A stretch of 55,409 bases of DNA from Actinoplanes auranticolor (GCF_018332655.1 NZ_BOQL01000009.1:1-55409), one strand, 5' to 3'. Numbered from the stretch's first letter, positions 26,015 through 35,160 are shown. Notes: generated by a model from the letters alone, not told the origin. Translations and numbers: made by a program.

Positions 26015-26788
26015 ATGATCACCGAATCCGTCTGGGGACCTGTCCGTCAGGACATGGCCGACGTGCTGGCCGGGCACCCCGATGACGTGCCCGCGGTGGT
26101 CGACCAGCTCACGAAGCTCCAGGACGTGCTCGAGCGGGTGCCCCCGCTGCTGGTCAGCAACCCGCTCGCCGACTTCAACAAGCTCTACCTGACCATCACG
26201 ACCAGCGTGCTCGAGCGCCTGTACGCGGGCCGGTTCGCCGATCCGGCGTTCCTGTCCCGCCTGGACGTGGAGTTCGCCGCCCGCTACTTCGACGCCCTGC
26301 GCCAGTGGTCGGACGCCAGCGCCGGCTGCCCGCGCGCCTGGTCCGTGCTGTTCCACCGGATCCCCGGCCCGGACGCGCGCCCGCTACCGTCGGCGGCCGC
26401 CGGGGTCAACGCGCACATCAACTTCGACCTGCCGTTCGCTCTGGTCACGACGTTCGACCACCTCGGCTCCGACCCGGTCGACCACAGCGACCAGCACCAC
26501 GACTACCTGCAGATCAACGACATCTTCGCCGAGTCCATCCCCGGGCTGCGCCGCGGTTTCCTGGAGAAGTGGCAGCTGATCATCGACATGATGAACGGCG
26601 ACCTGGACGACTGGTGGCAGGGCGAGCTGATCGAGTACACCCGCAACGTGGCCTGGCGCAACTCGCAGAAGCTCTGGTGCGTACGCCACGACCTGCAGGC
26701 CATCGGCCGGGAACGGGCGCGCCTGGACGGCACCGCCGAGGCTTTCGGCAAGCTCCTGATGTCGCCGATGGGCGCCATCCTGCAGTGA
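26015..26788 (+). CDS. DUF5995-like protein
   Basis: A 257-residue mainly helical protein. The pattern LADFNKLYLTITTSVLERL, FADPAFLSRLDVEFAARYFDAL, CPRAWSVLFHR and AAAGVNAHINFDLPFALVTT matches what I remember of DUF5995, a common actinobacterial family without known function. Conserved H and D residues (NAHINFDLP, DHSDQHHDY) could bind metal. The ATG at 26015 was chosen because GGAGG lies 6 nt upstream. It appears to be a single-gene unit between two hairpins. Confidence 0.72.
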   Translation: MITESVWGPVRQDMADVLAGHPDDVPAVVDQLTKLQDVLERVPPLLVSNPLADFNKLYLTITTSVLERLYAGRFADPAFLSRLDVEFAARYFDALRQWSDASAGCPRAWSVLFHRIPGPDARPLPSAAAGVNAHINFDLPFALVTTFDHLGSDPVDHSDQHHDYLQINDIFAESIPGLRRGFLEKWQLIIDMMNGDLDDWWQGELIEYTRNVAWRNSQKLWCVRHDLQAIGRERARLDGTAEAFGKLLMSPMGAILQ

Positions 26789-26816
26789 CCAGGTCTTTCT
26801 TCCGGGGGGCGGGGTG

Positions 26817-26850
26817 CAGGGCCCGTGCTTGTCCAAGAGCACGGGCCCTG
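26817..26850. terminator. Bidirectional hairpin terminator
   Basis: A 13-bp perfect stem (CAGGGCCCGTGCT at 26817-26829 with AGCACGGGCCCTG at 26838-26850) and an 8-nt loop, between the convergent DUF5995-like and lipoprotein genes. Confidence 0.85.
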
Positions 26851-26860
26851 AACCTCCTGG

Positions 26861-27370
26861 CTACTTGATCACGACGAGCCGGGCGACGCTCTTGTCGCCG
26901 TCCTTGGCGCCGGCGAGGCCGATCTCCGCGCCGCTCTTGATCGCGCCCGCCTCGACCTTCTTCTTGTCCTGCACGACCCGCAGCTTGTCGCCGTAGGTCC
27001 AGGTCTGCGCGAAGCCGTCGGCCGACTTGACGCTCACCGTCGTGGCGTCCACCGCGGTGACCGTGCCGCGCTGCACGACCACGGTCTTGACGCCGTCCTT
27101 GCCCTGCACCGTCATTTCCCCGTGCAGCGTGTTCTTCCTGAGGTACTTACGGGCCCCGGGATGCTTGCCTGCCTTGTCCCCGGCGGAGGCCGACGGGGCC
27201 GGGTCCGCTTCCAGGCCGACGGCAGCGAGGGCGAAGGTCTCGTCCGCGACGTCAGCCGCGGGCACCGCCGGGGCACCGGCCGGAGCCGCGCCACCGCCGC
27301 AGCCGCTCAGCCCGAGCAGACCGGCGAGGCTCACAGTGGTCAGGGTCAGCGCGATACGGGTTCGTGTCAT
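26861..27370 (-). CDS. Secreted lipoprotein, DUF5666-like
   Basis: A 169-residue protein. The signal peptide MTRTRIALTLTTVSLAGLLG ends in the lipobox LSGC, so it should be a lipoprotein. After an Ala/Pro-rich linker, a small beta-rich domain carries GEMTVQGKDGVKTVVVQRG and VTAVDATTVSVKSADGF, the OB-like repeat style of DUF5666. It lies 41 bp downstream of the histidine kinase gene on the same strand, so it is probably the third gene of the two-component operon and could be a periplasmic-side modulator or output. Confidence 0.78.
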   Translation of the reverse strand: MTRTRIALTLTTVSLAGLLGLSGCGGGAAPAGAPAVPAADVADETFALAAVGLEADPAPSASAGDKAGKHPGARKYLRKNTLHGEMTVQGKDGVKTVVVQRGTVTAVDATTVSVKSADGFAQTWTYGDKLRVVQDKKKVEAGAIKSGAEIGLAGAKDGDKSVARLVVIK

Positions 27371-27411
27371 AGGGCCCAGACTGCGCCCGCCGTGCACGGG
27401 CCGGATCAGCG

Positions 27412-28776
27412 TCATGTTCGGGTTGGGTAAGGGCCGGTCGCGGCGGGCAGGGCGATGGTGAACATCGCGCCGCCCTCGGGGGCGTGCCCGGCCGCGATGG
27501 TGCCGCCGAGCCGCCCGACCAGCCGGGCGGCCAGAGCCAGGCCCAGACCGCTACCGGTACGCCGGACGCCCCGGTAACGCCGCTGCAGGGCACCGCGCTG
27601 GAACGCCACCGCCAGGTCCTCGTCGGAGAAACCCGGACCACCGTCGCGGATCTCGAGCACGCCGCCGTACGGGCCGGGCCGCACCGCCAGGATCAGCGGG
27701 GCACCCGGCGGCACGACGCGCAGCGCGTTCTCGCAGAGCCCGTCGATGACCTGGCGCAGGCGGCCGGGATCGGTGGCCACCGGCACCGGCTCCGCGGGCA
27801 GCTCGGTGCGCAGCTCCGGACCGTCCGGGCCGCAACGCCGGGCCCACGCCTCACCGGCCGAGCCGGCCAGGTCGACCAGGTCCACCGGGACGATGTCCAC
27901 CGGCAGGTCCGCGGCCTCCAGGCGGGCGAGCACCAGCAGGTCCGAGATGAGCCGGTCGAGCCGGTCGGCCTCGGCGACCATGGTCTGCCCGGCCCGCGCC
28001 GCGCCGTCGGCGGCGACCACACCGTCGGCCAGGGCCTCGGCGTAACCCCGGATGGTCGACAGCGGGGTCCGCAGCTCGTGCGACACCGACAGCAGGAACT
28101 CGCGTTCGCGGCCCTCGCTGATCTGCAGCGCCGCGCCGAGCTGGTTGAGCGCCGACGCGAGCTCGGCGACCTCGGCCGGCGGTCGCACCGCGAGCCGGAC
28201 CGACCGGTCGCCGGCCGACAACCGGCCCGCCGCCACGGCCGCCTGGCGCAGCGGCCGGGCGATGAAGCGGGCCAGCAACGCTCCGGCGAGGACACCGCCG
28301 AGCAGGCCCGCGAGCAGGGCGAGCCACACACCGCCGAGGACCCGGGCCGCCGTACCGGAAGCGGTGTCGCGGGTGAGCACGACGCCGCTGGTGTTGCCGC
28401 GCAGGGGCCGGCCGACGATCAGCACCGCACGCCCGCCGACCGTGCCGCGGGTGTTGACGGTCGCACCCCCGGCAACCTGGGTGACCACCCGGTCCGGCAG
28501 ACCGGCCCGGTCGACGGTGCCCCGCCGGATCAGGTAGACGTCGACGCCGTCGGCCCGCAGCCGCGACACGATCCGCTCCCGGGCCACCTGGCGTTCCGTG
28601 GTGAGCAGCTCGACCGCGAGCGCGGACTTCTCCACCAGCTCGTCACGGGCGGCGTTGTTGGCCGACCGCACGGCGATGGGCAGCGCGACGAGCGCGGTGA
28701 TGATGACGGCGACGACGGCGGTGGCCGCGGTGACCAGGACGGTCCGGCCGGACAGAGTGCCGAGGAAGCTACGCAT
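27412..28776 (-). CDS. Sensor histidine kinase
   Basis: A 454-residue membrane kinase. TM1 is about 13-36 and TM2 about 148-172, with an extracytoplasmic sensor loop of about 110 residues between them. A HAMP region follows (FIARPLRQAAVAAGRLSAGD), then the dimerisation/phosphoacceptor helix with H233 in SVSHELRTPLST. The ATPase domain has the N box LCENALRVV, the G1 box RDGGPGFSDEDL and the G2 box TGSGLGLALA. It overlaps the response regulator gene by 8 bp, so they are translationally coupled. Signal unknown. Confidence 0.94.
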   Translation of the reverse strand: MRSFLGTLSGRTVLVTAATAVVAVIITALVALPIAVRSANNAARDELVEKSALAVELLTTERQVARERIVSRLRADGVDVYLIRRGTVDRAGLPDRVVTQVAGGATVNTRGTVGGRAVLIVGRPLRGNTSGVVLTRDTASGTAARVLGGVWLALLAGLLGGVLAGALLARFIARPLRQAAVAAGRLSAGDRSVRLAVRPPAEVAELASALNQLGAALQISEGREREFLLSVSHELRTPLSTIRGYAEALADGVVAADGAARAGQTMVAEADRLDRLISDLLVLARLEAADLPVDIVPVDLVDLAGSAGEAWARRCGPDGPELRTELPAEPVPVATDPGRLRQVIDGLCENALRVVPPGAPLILAVRPGPYGGVLEIRDGGPGFSDEDLAVAFQRGALQRRYRGVRRTGSGLGLALAARLVGRLGGTIAAGHAPEGGAMFTIALPAATGPYPTRT

Positions 28777-29458
28777 CGGCGGTGTAGCCGACCCCGCGGA
28801 CCGTGCGGATCAGGGTCGCGGCGGCCCCCAGCTTGGCGCGGACCTGGGCCACGTGCACATCAACGGTACGGGTGCCCGCCGGCGAGGCGTACCCCCAGAC
28901 GCTGGCCAGCAGTTCCTCCCGGGTGAAGACCCGTCCCGGCCGGCCCAGCAGGTGCGCGAGCAGGTCGAACTCGGTCGGGGTGAGCGCCAGCGGCACACCG
29001 TCCACGGTGGCCAGATGCCGGCCGGAGTCCAGCTGCAGCGGGCCGAGCGTGCTTACCCGGCCGCCGTCGGGCGGACCGGCGGCCCGGCGCAGCAGGGCCC
29101 GCACCCGGGCGACCAACTCCCGCGGGCTGAACGGCTTGGTCAGATAGTCGTCGCCGCCGAGCTCGAGGCCGAGGATCCGGTCGACCTCGTCGTCGCGGGC
29201 GGTGAGGAAGACGACCGGGGTCCAGTCGCCGGCCTCGCGCAGCCGGCGGCAGATCTCCGTGCCCTCCATCCCGGGCAGCGCGATGTCCAGCACGCACGCC
29301 ACCGGCCGCAACCGCCGGGCCGCCGCCAGCCCGGCCGCGCCGTCGTGCTCGACGTGCACCCCGAAGCCGTCCCGGCTCAGGTAGAGCCGGACCAGATCCG
29401 CGATCGGCCGCTCGTCCTCGACCAGCAGGATCAGGCCCTTGGCGGGAGGTTCGCTCAC
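28769..29458 (-). CDS. OmpR/PhoB-family response regulator
   Basis: A 229-residue protein. The receiver domain has the acidic pair in VEDE, phosphoacceptor D58 (VLDIALPGMEG), Thr in FLTARDD and Lys in TKPFSPREL. The C-terminal winged-helix OmpR domain has LTPTEFDLLAHLLGRPGRVFTREELLASVWGY and TVDVHVAQVRAKLG. The GTG at 29458 gives the normal receiver length. First gene of the regulator-kinase-lipoprotein operon. Confidence 0.94.
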   Translation of the reverse strand: MSEPPAKGLILLVEDERPIADLVRLYLSRDGFGVHVEHDGAAGLAAARRLRPVACVLDIALPGMEGTEICRRLREAGDWTPVVFLTARDDEVDRILGLELGGDDYLTKPFSPRELVARVRALLRRAAGPPDGGRVSTLGPLQLDSGRHLATVDGVPLALTPTEFDLLAHLLGRPGRVFTREELLASVWGYASPAGTRTVDVHVAQVRAKLGAAATLIRTVRGVGYTADA

Positions 29459-29487
29459 CGCACCATCATGCCCGGCCCGGGGCCGGG

Positions 29488-30729
29488 TCAATGTTCGGAT
29501 GAGGTACGGGTTGCCAGCGCCGCCGCCCGCAGAGTCAGATACCGCTGCTCGGGCAGGCTGGCCGTCATCGCGGCCGCCCGCAGATAACAGCCGTGGGCCC
29601 CGGCGTGGTCCCCGGCCAGCTCCAGCAGGTGCGCGCGGACGGACTCGAGCCGGTGGTTGCCCGCCATCCGCTCGTCGCCGTCGAGCTCGGCCAGCACGGC
29701 GAGCCCGGCCAGCGGCCCGCGCGCCCGGGCCACGGCCACAGCGCGGTTCAGCGTGACCACCGGGCCCGGCGAGACGCGTTCCAGCACCTCGTAGAGGGCG
29801 AGGATCTGCGGCCAGTCGGTCTCCGCGGCGGTGCGGGCCTCGTCGTGCACCGCGGCGATCGCGGCCTGCAACTGGTACGGCCCCAGCGGCCCCCGGCCCA
29901 GCGTCCCGGAGACCAGCGCGACCCCCTCGGCGATGAACGCGGCGTTCCACCGGCTGCGGTCCTGCTCGTCGAGGGGCACCAGTGCGCCGTGCTCGTCGGT
30001 CCGCGCCGGGCGCCGGGCGTCGGTGAGCAGCATGAGCGCGAGCAGTCCGGCCGTCTCACCGTCGCCGGGCAACAGCCGGTGCAGCATCCGGGTCAGCCGG
30101 ATCGCCTCAGCGGTCAGGTCGGCCCGTTGCAGGTCGGGCCCGGCACTCGTGGTGTAGCCCTCGTTGAAGACCAGGTAGAGCACCTGCCGGACGACCCGCA
30201 GCCGGTCGGCGCGCTCGGCCTCCGGCGGCGCCTCGAAGCCCGGGCCGCTGGTGCGGATCCGCTGCTTGGCCCGGCTGATCCGCTGCGCCATGGTGGCCTC
30301 GGGCACCAGGAACGCCCGGGCGATCTCGGCGGTGCTCAGGCCGCCGACCGCGCGCAGCGTCAGGGCGAGCTGCGAGGGCGGCGACAGTGACGGATGGCAG
30401 CAGAGGAAGAGCAGGGTGAGGGTGTCGTCCGCATCGACGGCGGCGGCCGGGTCGGCCGGCTCCAGCAGCGCGACCTGCTCCTCGCGGGCGCGGCGGGCGC
30501 TCTCGCTGCGCCACTCGTCGACCAGCCGGCGGCCGGCCACGGTGATCAGCCAGGACCGCGGGCTGTCCGGCACACCCTCGACCGGCCACTTGAGCGCGGC
30601 GGAGAGCAGGGCCTCCTGGACGGCGTCCTCGGCGGCGTCGAACTGGCCGTACCGGCGCACGAGGACCCCGAGGACCTGCGGCGCGAGCTCACGCAGCAGG
30701 CCCTCGACGCCGGGGCGGTCCGTGGTCAC
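29488..30729 (-). CDS. ECF RNA polymerase sigma factor, ECF42-like, with C-terminal TPR-type extension
   Basis: A 413-residue protein. Sigma region 2 includes FDAAEDAVQEALLSAALKWP and DSPRSWLITVAGRRLVDEWR. Region 4 includes LRAVGGLSTAEIARAFLVPEATMAQRISRAK. The long C-terminal helical domain (about 190-413, DUF6596-like) is typical of the ECF42 group. In that group the extension, rather than an anti-sigma factor, is thought to control activity, and a DGPF protein is always nearby. That partner gene is immediately upstream here, with a 4-bp overlap. Confidence 0.9.
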   Translation of the reverse strand: MTTDRPGVEGLLRELAPQVLGVLVRRYGQFDAAEDAVQEALLSAALKWPVEGVPDSPRSWLITVAGRRLVDEWRSESARRAREEQVALLEPADPAAAVDADDTLTLLFLCCHPSLSPPSQLALTLRAVGGLSTAEIARAFLVPEATMAQRISRAKQRIRTSGPGFEAPPEAERADRLRVVRQVLYLVFNEGYTTSAGPDLQRADLTAEAIRLTRMLHRLLPGDGETAGLLALMLLTDARRPARTDEHGALVPLDEQDRSRWNAAFIAEGVALVSGTLGRGPLGPYQLQAAIAAVHDEARTAAETDWPQILALYEVLERVSPGPVVTLNRAVAVARARGPLAGLAVLAELDGDERMAGNHRLESVRAHLLELAGDHAGAHGCYLRAAAMTASLPEQRYLTLRAAALATRTSSEH

Positions 30730-31085
30730 TGCTCGGGCGGCCCGTCGGGAACCTCGCGCAGCTCGACCCGCTCGGCCCAGACGACGACCTGACCGGCCCG
30801 CTCGATCGCCCGCTGCTCGTCCGGCACCTCGAGCACCCAGTAGCCGGCCAGTGATTCCTTGGCCTCGGCGAACGGCCCGTCGGTCACCACCACCTGACCG
30901 TCGACCAGGGTGACGGTCCTCGCGGAGGCGGGATCGGCCAGCCCGCGGGCCTCGACCAGCTCACCGGCCTTCTCCAGCTCGGCGTTGAACGACATCATGA
31001 ACCCGATCATCTCGGAGACCCACTCCTGGCTCCGGCTCTGCATCATGGTGGCGCCGTCACCGAACATCATCAGCATGTACTTCAT
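30726..31085 (-). CDS. YCII-related DGPF-domain protein, ECF42 partner
   Basis: A 119-residue YCII-fold protein with the diagnostic VVTDGPFAEAKESLAGYWVLEV motif. These proteins accompany ECF42 sigma factors and are often their main regulon members; their biochemical role is not settled. It overlaps the sigma gene by 4 bp, ensuring coupled expression. Confidence 0.9.
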   Translation of the reverse strand: MKYMLMMFGDGATMMQSRSQEWVSEMIGFMMSFNAELEKAGELVEARGLADPASARTVTLVDGQVVVTDGPFAEAKESLAGYWVLEVPDEQRAIERAGQVVVWAERVELREVPDGPPEQ

Positions 31086-31213
31086 GGCTCAGTCTCCCAG
31101 CCCTCGGGTGCCCCCGGCGGGGCACTTCCACCGTTGAGTCGGAGACCCGGCGCCGTCCTCGACACCCGCACGGGAAGTTTCTCGGCTCGCGCAGGAGCAC
31201 TATCCTCCCGGGC

Positions 31214-31510
31214 ATGCCGACCGTCGATGTGGTGCTGCTCCTGGCCAAGGCTGTGCTGGGAGTGCTGGTGCTCGCGTCGGCCGTCTGGCTGCTGGTGCAG
31301 CACAACCGCCGGCCGGGGCGGGTCCGGCTGTTCCGGCGGCCGGTCCAGCGGCCGCGGCTGCTGGCCGGGGCGTACGCGGTCCTCGCTCTCTGGGCCGGCA
31401 TCCAGGTGGTGCAGGACCTCACCGACAACAGCCTCGCGCTCAAGCTGATCTCGCTGGCCACTCTGGGCGCGTTCATGATTCTGATCGCCTGTGCCCGCCG
31501 CCCCGCCTGA
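31214..31510 (+). CDS. Small membrane protein, unknown function
   Basis: A 98-residue protein with hydrophobic segments at about 5-28, 50-68 and 76-94, separated by a basic loop (QHNRRPGRVRLFRRPVQRPR). I do not recognise it. It is divergent from the DGPF/sigma pair and precedes the regulatory region of the large glycosidase gene. Confidence 0.6.
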   Translation: MPTVDVVLLLAKAVLGVLVLASAVWLLVQHNRRPGRVRLFRRPVQRPRLLAGAYAVLALWAGIQVVQDLTDNSLALKLISLATLGAFMILIACARRPA

Positions 31511-31532
31511 CAGGTCGAATTACCGTAGCTGC

Positions 31533-31546
31533 GGAGAGCGCTTTCC
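31533..31546. promoter_or_regulatory. LacI-type operator, distal glycosidase site
   Basis: GGAGAGCGCTTTCC, one mismatch from the perfect palindrome GGAGAGCGCTCTCC. It lies about 111 bp upstream (centre to centre) of the proximal site at 31644-31661, a spacing that would allow DNA looping. The same sequence occurs at 40239-40252 by the DUF1996 gene. Confidence 0.75.
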
Positions 31547-31605
31547 GTAGGAGTCGCTTCTTCGCTCCGAAAGACCGGTTTTGTCGGTTTTGAGGCACGG
31601 AATGC

Positions 31606-31634
31606 TTGACACATCGGAAAACCGGGGGCAACAC
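31606..31634 (+). promoter_or_regulatory. Predicted promoter of the glycosidase gene
   Basis: A consensus -35 TTGACA (31606-31611), a 17-bp spacer and a weak -10 CAACAC (31629-31634). The proximal LacI-type operator (31644-31661) starts about where transcription should begin. Confidence 0.55.
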
Positions 31635-31643
31635 TGCGGCGAC

Positions 31644-31661
31644 ATGGAGAGCGCTCTCCAT
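31644..31661. promoter_or_regulatory. LacI-type operator, proximal glycosidase site
   Basis: ATGGAGAGCGCTCTCCAT is a perfect 18-bp palindrome located over the predicted start site of the glycosidase transcript, suiting repression by blocking initiation. It matches the site ahead of lacI at 40342-40355. Confidence 0.85.
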
Positions 31662-31705
31662 TGATCAATCCCCCGTGACTCCGTCCCCGAACGTCAGGAG
31701 TTCCC

Positions 31706-34700
31706 GTGCATCCGGCTTCTCCCCCGGCGCTGTCCCCGCACGCGCCCCGACCTCGACGCTGGCGCCGGCTGATCCCCGTCACCGTGCTCGCCGTCGTCGC
31801 CGCCTACGTGGGTGTCGTGCAGGTCACCGCGCACGCCGCCGATTCCCTGCTGTCGCAGGGCAAGCCCGCCACCGCGTCGTCGCAGGAGGGCGCGGACGTC
31901 GCCGCGGCCCTCGCCGTGGACGGCAACGCCGGTACGCGCTGGTCGAGCCAGTTCAGCGATCCCCAGTGGCTGCGCGTGGACCTCGGCGCGACCGCCACGA
32001 TCAGCCAGGTCGTCCTGCAGTGGGAAGGGGCGTACGCGAAGGCGTACAAGATCCAGACCAGCGCCGACGGCACCACCTGGACCGACATCCACAGCACCAC
32101 CACCGGCGCCGGCGGCACCGAGACCCTCACCGTCAGCGGCACCGGCCGCTACGTCCGGATGTACGGCACCACCCGCGCCGGCGGCTACGGCTACTCCCTC
32201 TACGAGTTCAAGGTCTACGGCTCCACCGGCGCACCCTCGGCCTGTGGCACCACGAACGCCGCCCAGGGCAAGCCGGCCACCGCCTCGTCGCAGGAGGGTG
32301 CGGACGTCGCCGCGGGCAAGGCCGTCGACGGTGACGCGGGCACCCGCTGGTCGAGCCAGTTCGCCGATCCCCAGTGGCTGCGGGTGGACCTGGGCAGTTC
32401 CCAGGCGATCTGCCAGGTCGTCCTGCAGTGGGAGGGCGCGTACGCGAAGGCGTACAAGATCCAGACCAGCGCCGACGGCACCACCTGGACCGACATCCAC
32501 AGCACCACCACCGGCGCCGGCGGCACCGAGACCCTCACCGTCAGCGGCACCGGCCGCTACGTCCGGATGTACGGCACCACCCGCGCCGGCGGCTACGGCT
32601 ACTCCCTCTACGAGTTCAAGGTCTCCACCGGTGGCAGCACGACGCCGCCCACCGACCCGACCACGCCGCCGCCCGTGCCCGGCGACTTCACCACCGTCTG
32701 GACCGACGACTTCAGCGGCCCGGCCAACACCTCGCCCAGCGCGGCGAACTGGCTGCTGCGCACCGGCACCCAGTATCCCGGCGGCGCCGCGAACTGGGGC
32801 ACCGGCGAGGTCGAGACCGCATCGGACTCCACCGCCAACGTCTACCTCGACGGCACCGGCAAGCTGAACATCAAGGCGATCCGCGACGGCGCCGGCAAGT
32901 GGACCTCGGGGCGGATCGAGACGCAGCGCACCGATTTCGAGCCGCTGGCCGGCCAGCTGACGAAGTTCACCGCCGTCCTGAAGCAGCCCGACGTGACCAA
33001 CGGCGCCGGCTACTGGCCCGGCTTCCGCGCCACCGGCGCGGCCTACCGCGGCAACTACAACAACTGGCCCGGCGTCGGCGAGACCGACATCATGACCGAC
33101 GTCAACGGGCGCAGCCAGCTCTCCCAGACGCTGCACTGCGGCACCGCACCCGACGGGCCGTGCGCGGAGTACAACGGACGGCAGAGCGGGCTCGCCGGCT
33201 GCACCGGCTGCCAGACCGGCTTCCACGAGTACACCCAGGTCATCGACCGGACCCGGACCGACGAGGAGATCCGCTTCTACCTCGACGGCCGGCAGACGTG
33301 GGTGGTCCGCGAGTCGCAGGTCGGCGTGACCGCCTGGCGGGCGGCCGTGCACCACGGCTTCTTCCTGCGGTTCGACCTGGCCATCGGCGGCTCGCTGCCG
33401 AACGCGGTCGCGGGCTTCACCACACCCACCCCGGAGACCACCTCGGGCGGCGTGCTCAGCATCGACTCGGTGACCGTGGCCCGGGCGGCCGGCACCACCC
33501 CGGCGGCGATGACCGACCCGGCCACCCCGGCCGGCCCGTCCACCGTCCGGGTCACCGGTACGCAGGGCAACTGGCAGCTGACCGTCAACGGCGCGCCGTA
33601 CGAGGTCAAAGGCATCACTTACGGCCCGCCGCAGGCCGCCGCGGACGGCTACCTGCGGGACCTGCGGAACATGGGCGTCAACACGATCCGCATCTGGGGA
33701 CCGGACGACAACACCCCGGCGCTGCTCGACCGGGCGGCCCAGCAGAACATCAAGGTCGTCGTCGGCCTCTGGCTCAACCACGGCGCCGACTACGTCAACG
33801 ACACCGCGTACAAGACCGCGGTGAAGGCCGAGATCGTGGCCCGGGTCAACGCGCTCAAGGGCCGGCAGGGCGTGCTGATGTGGGACGTCGGCAACGAGGT
33901 CATCCTGGAGATGCAGAACTACGGGCTGGCCGCCGACGTGGTCGAGGCGCGCCGGATCGCTTACGCCAAGTTCGTCAACGAGGTCGCCGAGGCGATCCAC
34001 GCGGCCGACCCGAACCACCCGGTCACGTCGACCGACGCGTACACCCACGCCTGGACCTACTACAAGCCGCACGCCCCGGCCCTGGACCTGCTCGCCGTCA
34101 ACTCCTACGGCGCGATCGACACGGTCAAGCGGGACTGGATCGCCGGTGGCTACACCAAGCCGTACATCCTGACCGAGGGCGGCCCGGCCGGCGAGTGGGA
34201 GGTCCCCGACGACGTCAACGGGGTCCCGGACGAGCCGACCGACCTGGAGAAACGGGCCGGATACACGTACAGCTGGAACGCGATCAAGGGCCACCCGGGT
34301 GTGGCGCTGGGCGCGACCGAGTTCCACTACGGGCTGGAGAACGACTTCGGCGGCGTCTGGCTGAACACCTTCACCGGTGGCTGGCGGCGGCTCGGCTACC
34401 ACGCGCTGAGGCAGGCGTACACCGGGCAGGCGTCGGCGAACACCCCGCCGGAGATCACCGCCATGACGGTGAGCCCGCAGACGGCGGTGCCGGCCGGCGG
34501 CACGTTCACCGTGAACGTCGCCGCGACCGATCCGCAGGGCGACCTCATCCGGTACAACCTGATGGCGAGCGACAAGCACATCACCGGCAACCGCGGCCTG
34601 CGCCACCTGACCTTCACCCAGAACGGCAACCAGTTCACGGTGCGCGCGCCGGAGCAGCTCGGCGTCTGGAAGGTCTACGTGTACGCCTTCGACGGCCACG

Positions 34701-35152
34701 GCAACGTGGGCATCGAGCAGCGCTCGTTCAAGGTGGTGCCGCCGACGATCCCCGGCACGAACCTGGCCCGGGGCAGGACCGCCACCGCGTCGACGTACCA
34801 GCCGACCGGCACGAACGGGCCGCAGCTGCCGGCGTACGCCGTCGACGGTGACTACGGCACCCGCTGGGCCAGCGAATGGGTCGACACCGCGTGGCTTCAG
34901 GTCGACCTGGGCTCGGTGCAGTCGTTCGACCGGGTGCTGCTGGGCTGGGAGGCGGCGTACGCCCGGGGCTACACGGTGCAGGTGTCGGACAACGGCAGCA
35001 CCTGGCAGACGATCCACACCACCACCAGCGGCAACGGCGGCTTCGACGACCTGGCGATCAGCGGCACGGGCCGCTACGTCCGGGTCTCCGGCACCGTCCG
35101 TGCCACCGAGTACGGCTACTCGCTCTGGGAGTTCGGCGTCTACCGCAGCTGA
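31706..35152 (+). CDS. Secreted multidomain glycoside hydrolase (discoidin x3, GH16-like, GH2/GH5-like TIM barrel)
   Basis: A 1148-residue secreted protein. The signal peptide has RRWRR then a hydrophobic core, with cleavage near HA-AD at about 45. Two F5/8-type (CBM32-like) discoidin domains (about 48-172 and 184-308) are almost identical. A Thr/Pro linker leads to a GH16-like jelly roll (about 332-598) whose ExDxxE motif reads E459-T-D461-I-M-T464, so the acid/base Glu is absent. A TIM-barrel hydrolase (about 610-905) follows, with E731 in WDVGNEV and E824 in LTEGGP as likely acid/base and nucleophile. Next come an Ig-like region and a third discoidin domain (about 1015-1148). It probably attacks beta-glucan or a related glycan. 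Under LacI operators. Confidence 0.88.
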   Translation: MHPASPPALSPHAPRPRRWRRLIPVTVLAVVAAYVGVVQVTAHAADSLLSQGKPATASSQEGADVAAALAVDGNAGTRWSSQFSDPQWLRVDLGATATISQVVLQWEGAYAKAYKIQTSADGTTWTDIHSTTTGAGGTETLTVSGTGRYVRMYGTTRAGGYGYSLYEFKVYGSTGAPSACGTTNAAQGKPATASSQEGADVAAGKAVDGDAGTRWSSQFADPQWLRVDLGSSQAICQVVLQWEGAYAKAYKIQTSADGTTWTDIHSTTTGAGGTETLTVSGTGRYVRMYGTTRAGGYGYSLYEFKVSTGGSTTPPTDPTTPPPVPGDFTTVWTDDFSGPANTSPSAANWLLRTGTQYPGGAANWGTGEVETASDSTANVYLDGTGKLNIKAIRDGAGKWTSGRIETQRTDFEPLAGQLTKFTAVLKQPDVTNGAGYWPGFRATGAAYRGNYNNWPGVGETDIMTDVNGRSQLSQTLHCGTAPDGPCAEYNGRQSGLAGCTGCQTGFHEYTQVIDRTRTDEEIRFYLDGRQTWVVRESQVGVTAWRAAVHHGFFLRFDLAIGGSLPNAVAGFTTPTPETTSGGVLSIDSVTVARAAGTTPAAMTDPATPAGPSTVRVTGTQGNWQLTVNGAPYEVKGITYGPPQAAADGYLRDLRNMGVNTIRIWGPDDNTPALLDRAAQQNIKVVVGLWLNHGADYVNDTAYKTAVKAEIVARVNALKGRQGVLMWDVGNEVILEMQNYGLAADVVEARRIAYAKFVNEVAEAIHAADPNHPVTSTDAYTHAWTYYKPHAPALDLLAVNSYGAIDTVKRDWIAGGYTKPYILTEGGPAGEWEVPDDVNGVPDEPTDLEKRAGYTYSWNAIKGHPGVALGATEFHYGLENDFGGVWLNTFTGGWRRLGYHALRQAYTGQASANTPPEITAMTVSPQTAVPAGGTFTVNVAATDPQGDLIRYNLMASDKHITGNRGLRHLTFTQNGNQFTVRAPEQLGVWKVYVYAFDGHGNVGIEQRSFKVVPPTIPGTNLARGRTATASTYQPTGTNGPQLPAYAVDGDYGTRWASEWVDTAWLQVDLGSVQSFDRVLLGWEAAYARGYTVQVSDNGSTWQTIHTTTSGNGGFDDLAISGTGRYVRVSGTVRATEYGYSLWEFGVYRS
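32030..32216 (+). repeat. 187-bp exact direct repeat, copy 1
   Basis: Lies in the first discoidin domain and is identical base for base to 32438-32624. It encodes the C-terminal half of the domain, from AYAKAYKIQTS to YEFKV. Confidence 0.93.
32438..32624 (+). repeat. 187-bp exact direct repeat, copy 2
   Basis: Second copy, offset by 408 bp from the first, in the second discoidin domain. The flanking parts of the two domains differ at silent and coding positions, so identity is confined to this block. Confidence 0.93.
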
Positions 35153-35160
35153 TCCGCCAT

